16,308 nt of DNA, taken from JACMLD01 sp964245425. GTDB taxonomy: Bacteria; Bacteroidota; Bacteroidia; Chitinophagales; Chitinophagaceae. The notes beneath the pieces are model-generated. The model saw only the letters and a list, made by a program, of their open reading frames with translations. It did no database searches and was not told the DNA's origin. Where the stretch lies: positions 1 to 16,308 of the forward strand of contig CAXTMV010000109.1 of assembly GCA_964245425.1 (NCBI GenBank), read 5' to 3'. This document shows positions 13,988 through 16,308 of this stretch, in pieces. The translations under genes were made by a program, and so were the position numbers. How positions within the stretch are numbered: position 1 is the stretch's first letter; each line of letters starts with the position of its first letter.

Positions 13988-14593
13988 ATGCTTATGAACG
14001 GGCTTGCCATCAGCATTGTACACCCGGCCTATGAGAACCTGAAACGCATGGGCCGCTTCCTTCATTTTGCGGCGGCCCTGCTGATACTGGTTAATGCCAT
14101 TCACCAGTTGCAGCAGCCCAAACTCAACCACCTCTATTTCTGGTGCCAGCTGATCATTGGCCTGGATATATTACTGGTGGTGGTAGCCAATCGCAACCTG
14201 GCGCAGGATCTGCCTACAATGAATACCGTTTTCCGGTTTATCGAGTGCGTCATATTCCTGGGCGCCGCCGCCATCCTGCTAACAGAAACCAACTGGATCA
14301 TGGGCGCAGTGCTGTTGCTGGTGGGTGGAGCATACGGTTACCTGCTCTACTGCGAGCAAAAAATAAGCGCCGATGAAATGGTAAAATTCAATCATATCGG
14401 CATTACCATTTCCGGCCTTCCGCAAAGCGAATTCTTCTTATGGTCGCGCATAAATGCCATCGATATCCGTTACGACAGCATCAGCATCCACACTTCCGAC
14501 AGCAAAAAAAAGCATTTCCCGCTCCGCCACAATCTTCAATTCGAAGAACTGGATCAAATTCACGAATTTTGCAGGCATTACCTGAAGGCCTGA
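13988..14593 (+). CDS. Small membrane protein with C-terminal soluble beta domain (paralogue 2)
   Basis: This protein has no recognised name. It is 201 aa from the ATG at 13988; a second ATG two codons later (13994) is equally possible, and the TTG at 13970 is in the intergenic repeat. Membrane segments are at about 27-40, 53-68, 85-99 and 103-120. The C-terminal part has GITISGLP, FFLWSRINAIDI, a Ser/Lys-rich turn and ends FCRHYLKA. Compared with its upstream neighbour, the Gly-Ile-x-Ile strand, the Trp about 14 residues later, the following Ile-rich strand and the terminal aromatic-Cys-Arg line up, although overall identity is low. The 46-base gap suggests one transcript. The function is unknown; a membrane-bound sensor or PH-like adaptor is possible. 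Confidence 0.75.
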   Translation: MLMNGLAISIVHPAYENLKRMGRFLHFAAALLILVNAIHQLQQPKLNHLYFWCQLIIGLDILLVVVANRNLAQDLPTMNTVFRFIECVIFLGAAAILLTETNWIMGAVLLLVGGAYGYLLYCEQKISADEMVKFNHIGITISGLPQSEFFLWSRINAIDIRYDSISIHTSDSKKKHFPLRHNLQFEELDQIHEFCRHYLKA

Positions 14594-14595
14594 GG

Positions 14596-14619
14596 CGTCA
14601 AACGTGAATCGTCAAACGT
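14596..14619. repeat. CGTCAAACGT direct repeat after the second membrane protein
   Basis: CGTCAAACGT occurs at 14596-14605 and 14610-14619, a 14-base period, followed by CAGAC. GGCGTCA at 14594-14600 also has a distant inverted partner TGACGCC at 14702-14708. The rest of the 135-base gap before the radical SAM gene holds only a weak -7-like AATATTTG at 14664-14671. Confidence 0.6.
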
Positions 14620-14728
14620 CAGACCTTTAACGCGCAGATGCGGAATGAGATCTGAATAGGCAGAATATTTGGTTCAAAACGAATGACTGTCGGTGCACGC
14701 CTGACGCCGCAAGACTAAAGACTTTATT

Positions 14729-16024
14729 ATGACCCATGCTCCTTTTCTCCTTTACTCAGATGGTAAGGGAAATATATTTGAAGACCAGACCCTGTACGCA
14801 ACCGGCCGCAGCGGCTGGGATGCCTGCCCGGTTGATGAAGACGACTGGATACTACTGCCCGAAGGTGGTTCTTTGTATGAACTGCCCGGCCGGCGGGGTA
14901 TTGGCATCGATACAACCACCGGCGATATGCGTTTGTGCGAGAAAGGATGGGCGGTAGCTGCTTTTATCCCGCCTGCGCATACCGGATTGTATATTGCCGC
15001 TTACGAAACGGCCGCCGATGCTCCCACCCTTCCCCTGTTTTGTTATACTGCAGCCGGCTGGTACAGCAACCAGTTTTATGTGCCGGCGGTAAGAATTGAA
15101 CAGGACATCCGCCAGGAATCGGCCGGGTACGACGATGCGAAAATAAAATCGGGCACCGCAGATCTGCTGGAAGCTTACCCGCATAACCGGCTGGTAAAAC
15201 ATTTAATGCAAAACTGCTGCCTGACATACAATTGTCCTGCGGCCCGGAATCTTTCACTGGCCCGCTGGGAATGTCCCATTCCCACCTCACCGGCCTGCAA
15301 TGCCAACTGTATTGGCTGTATTTCTTTTCAACCACAGGAAGAAACCATTCCTTCTACCCAGGACCGCCTGACCTTTAAACCCAGCGCAGAGGAGATCGTA
15401 GAATTTACCGTGCCCCACCTCGCGTCGGCGCCTTACCCCATTGTGTCTTTCGGACAAGGTTGCGAAGGTGAACCCCTGCTGATGTGGGAAACCATCCGCG
15501 CCGCCATCATTGAAATGCGCAAGCACACGCCACGCGGCAGCATCAATATCAATACCAATGGCTCCAAACCCGATGCGGTAAAAGCCCTGTGCGAGGCCGG
15601 CCTCAACAGCATCCGCGTAAGCACCAATTCTGCCCGAAAAAATATATACGAGGCTTATTACCGGCCCAATAACTACCAGTTTGAAGACATTGTGGAAAGC
15701 CTGAAAGTAGTGCGCAGCTATGGTGGCTGGACAAGCATCAACTATTTTGTTTTTCCGGGTATGACAGACAGCATTGAAGAATACGAAGCCCTGCGGAACC
15801 TGATACGCGAAACGGATCTCTGCATGATACAATGGCGCAATTTCAATATAGACCCAGACTGGTACCTGGGCAAGATTGGCGTAACAGAAACCGGCGAATG
15901 CATGGGCGTAAAACAATTGCAGGAATTGATACAGGAGGAATTTCCGCAGGTCAAATATGGCTATTTTAACCCGCCAATGGAACGCATGAAGGGAGATTTT
16001 GCAGCAGATTTTGCGCATTTGTAG
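14729..16024 (+). CDS. Radical SAM protein with unassigned N-terminal domain
   Basis: This is a 431 aa soluble protein. CNANCIGC (Cys190, Cys194, Cys197) is the CxxxCxxC site that binds the catalytic 4Fe-4S cluster and S-adenosylmethionine. FGQGCEGEPLL at 241-251 corresponds to the GGE-type SAM-binding motif, and SININTNGS (271-279) and IRVSTNSA (295-302) follow the barrel strands. Residues 1-150 form an unassigned, mainly beta domain. Just before the cluster motif lies a cysteine-rich stretch: Cys163, Cys164, Cys169 and Cys182. The C-terminal region lacks a SPASM-like cysteine cluster. The reaction is unknown. It is preceded by a repeat-bearing gap and followed by an EamA transporter, which could export a product or be unrelated. 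The start ATG at 14729 has no Shine-Dalgarno sequence, as elsewhere here. Confidence 0.92.
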   Translation: MTHAPFLLYSDGKGNIFEDQTLYATGRSGWDACPVDEDDWILLPEGGSLYELPGRRGIGIDTTTGDMRLCEKGWAVAAFIPPAHTGLYIAAYETAADAPTLPLFCYTAAGWYSNQFYVPAVRIEQDIRQESAGYDDAKIKSGTADLLEAYPHNRLVKHLMQNCCLTYNCPAARNLSLARWECPIPTSPACNANCIGCISFQPQEETIPSTQDRLTFKPSAEEIVEFTVPHLASAPYPIVSFGQGCEGEPLLMWETIRAAIIEMRKHTPRGSININTNGSKPDAVKALCEAGLNSIRVSTNSARKNIYEAYYRPNNYQFEDIVESLKVVRSYGGWTSINYFVFPGMTDSIEEYEALRNLIRETDLCMIQWRNFNIDPDWYLGKIGVTETGECMGVKQLQELIQEEFPQVKYGYFNPPMERMKGDFAADFAHL

Positions 16025-16101
16025 GAATTAAAGCCTGCATTCCTTTGTCAAGTATATTATGGCAGCTACCTGGTTCCAAATCTACCATTCCTAATTCCTA
16101 C
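16021..16101. repeat. Inverted repeat GTAGGAATTA/TAATTCCTAC after the radical SAM gene
   Basis: GTAGGAATTA at 16021-16030 is the exact reverse complement of TAATTCCTAC at 16092-16101, and ATTCCT also occurs at 16039-16044 and 16087-16092. The left arm contains the radical SAM stop codon (TAG 16022-16024) and the right arm ends three bases before the EamA ATG. AGGAAT at 16023-16028 could form either a short hairpin with 16039-16044 or a long one with the right arm. It might act as a weak terminator, but no T tract follows. Confidence 0.6.
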
Positions 16102-16103
16102 TA

Positions 16104-16308
16104 ATGAATGATGCAAGAAAAAATGTGTATGCCGGAGTTGGCTTTGGCATGCTAACCGTATTAATCTGGTCGGGTAACTACGTGGTGGCAAAAGGAATTT
16201 CAAAACAACTCCCGGCGGTTAGCCTGGCCTTTTACCGCTGGAGCCTGGCCTGCGTTTGCATCGCCCCCTTTGCCCTAAAAAAATGGGCGGCGCAAAAACA
16301 AATTATCC
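16104..16308 (+). CDS. EamA/DMT-family transporter, 5' part only
   Basis: The frame opens at ATG 16104 and is still open at the right edge, giving 68 residues. After MNDARKNVYAG comes a first membrane segment, GFGMLTVLIWSGNYVVAKG, with the IWSGNYVVAK pattern typical of the first helix of EamA/drug-metabolite transporters. Then LPAVSLAFYRWSLAC begins the second helix, matching the family's P-x-x-x-AFxRW landmark. These inner-membrane exporters have ten helices in two EamA repeats and handle amino acids, metabolites or drugs; the substrate cannot be told. It lies 79 bases after the radical SAM gene in the same direction. Another ATG at 16108 is in a frame that soon stops, so 16104 is the start. 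Confidence 0.88.
   Translation, partial: MNDARKNVYAGVGFGMLTVLIWSGNYVVAKGISKQLPAVSLAFYRWSLACVCIAPFALKKWAAQKQII

Noticed and set aside
15287..16018. 243-codon frame opposite the radical SAM gene
   Set aside because: It is a shadow of a strongly supported gene on the plus strand with no recognisable motif.

Overview
The window looks like chromosomal DNA of a Bacteroidota bacterium, most likely from the Chitinophagaceae or a close relative. Four things support this: (i) lineage-typical families (a GSCFA protein, a DUF4294 protein, a CxxxY-type CcmE and a long CcmF); (ii) starts that lack clear Shine-Dalgarno sequences; (iii) several leaders with an exact match to the Bacteroidota -7 promoter box TANNTTTG; (iv) short, degenerate word-like repeats between genes. 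I see no rRNA, tRNA, CRISPR array, insertion sequence or phage gene. Most genes are housekeeping or envelope functions.

Layout. Bases 1-5622 are a minus-strand block. In transcription order it runs: a degenerate, N-terminal-only glycogen/starch-synthase-like protein (5622-4807), metK (4468-3215), a strong terminator (3200-3171), a Nudix hydrolase (3158-2595), the 23S rRNA 2'-O-methyltransferase rlmB (TTG start, 2584-1850), HMG-CoA lyase (1768-890), a hypothetical protein that overlaps it by one base (890-408), and the 5' end of a GSCFA-domain gene (320 to beyond the left edge). Bases 5725-8177 are on the plus strand: panC, a UPF0104-type flippase-like membrane protein, and rfaE2, which overlaps the flippase gene by 14 bases. 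Bases 12013-8360 are on the minus strand: ccmE, ccmF and a secreted DUF4294 protein. From 12250 to the right edge everything is on the plus strand: an arginase-superfamily enzyme interrupted by a 10-N assembly gap, two small membrane proteins that look like diverged tandem paralogues, a radical SAM protein with extra cysteines ahead of its cluster motif, and the start of an EamA/DMT transporter.

How the genes relate. MetK makes S-adenosylmethionine, the methyl donor of RlmB and the cofactor of the radical SAM protein. CcmE and CcmF carry heme for cytochrome c maturation; the CcmABCD parts are not in this window. RfaE2 and the flippase-like protein are envelope functions. PanC makes pantothenate, although panD is not next to it.

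I do not see an obvious new defence or mobile system. The best candidates for undescribed biology are the catalytically degenerate GT5-like protein divergent from panC, the radical SAM protein with its unexplained N-terminal domain, and the paralogous membrane-protein pair. The intergenic word repeats are also worth a genome-wide count.
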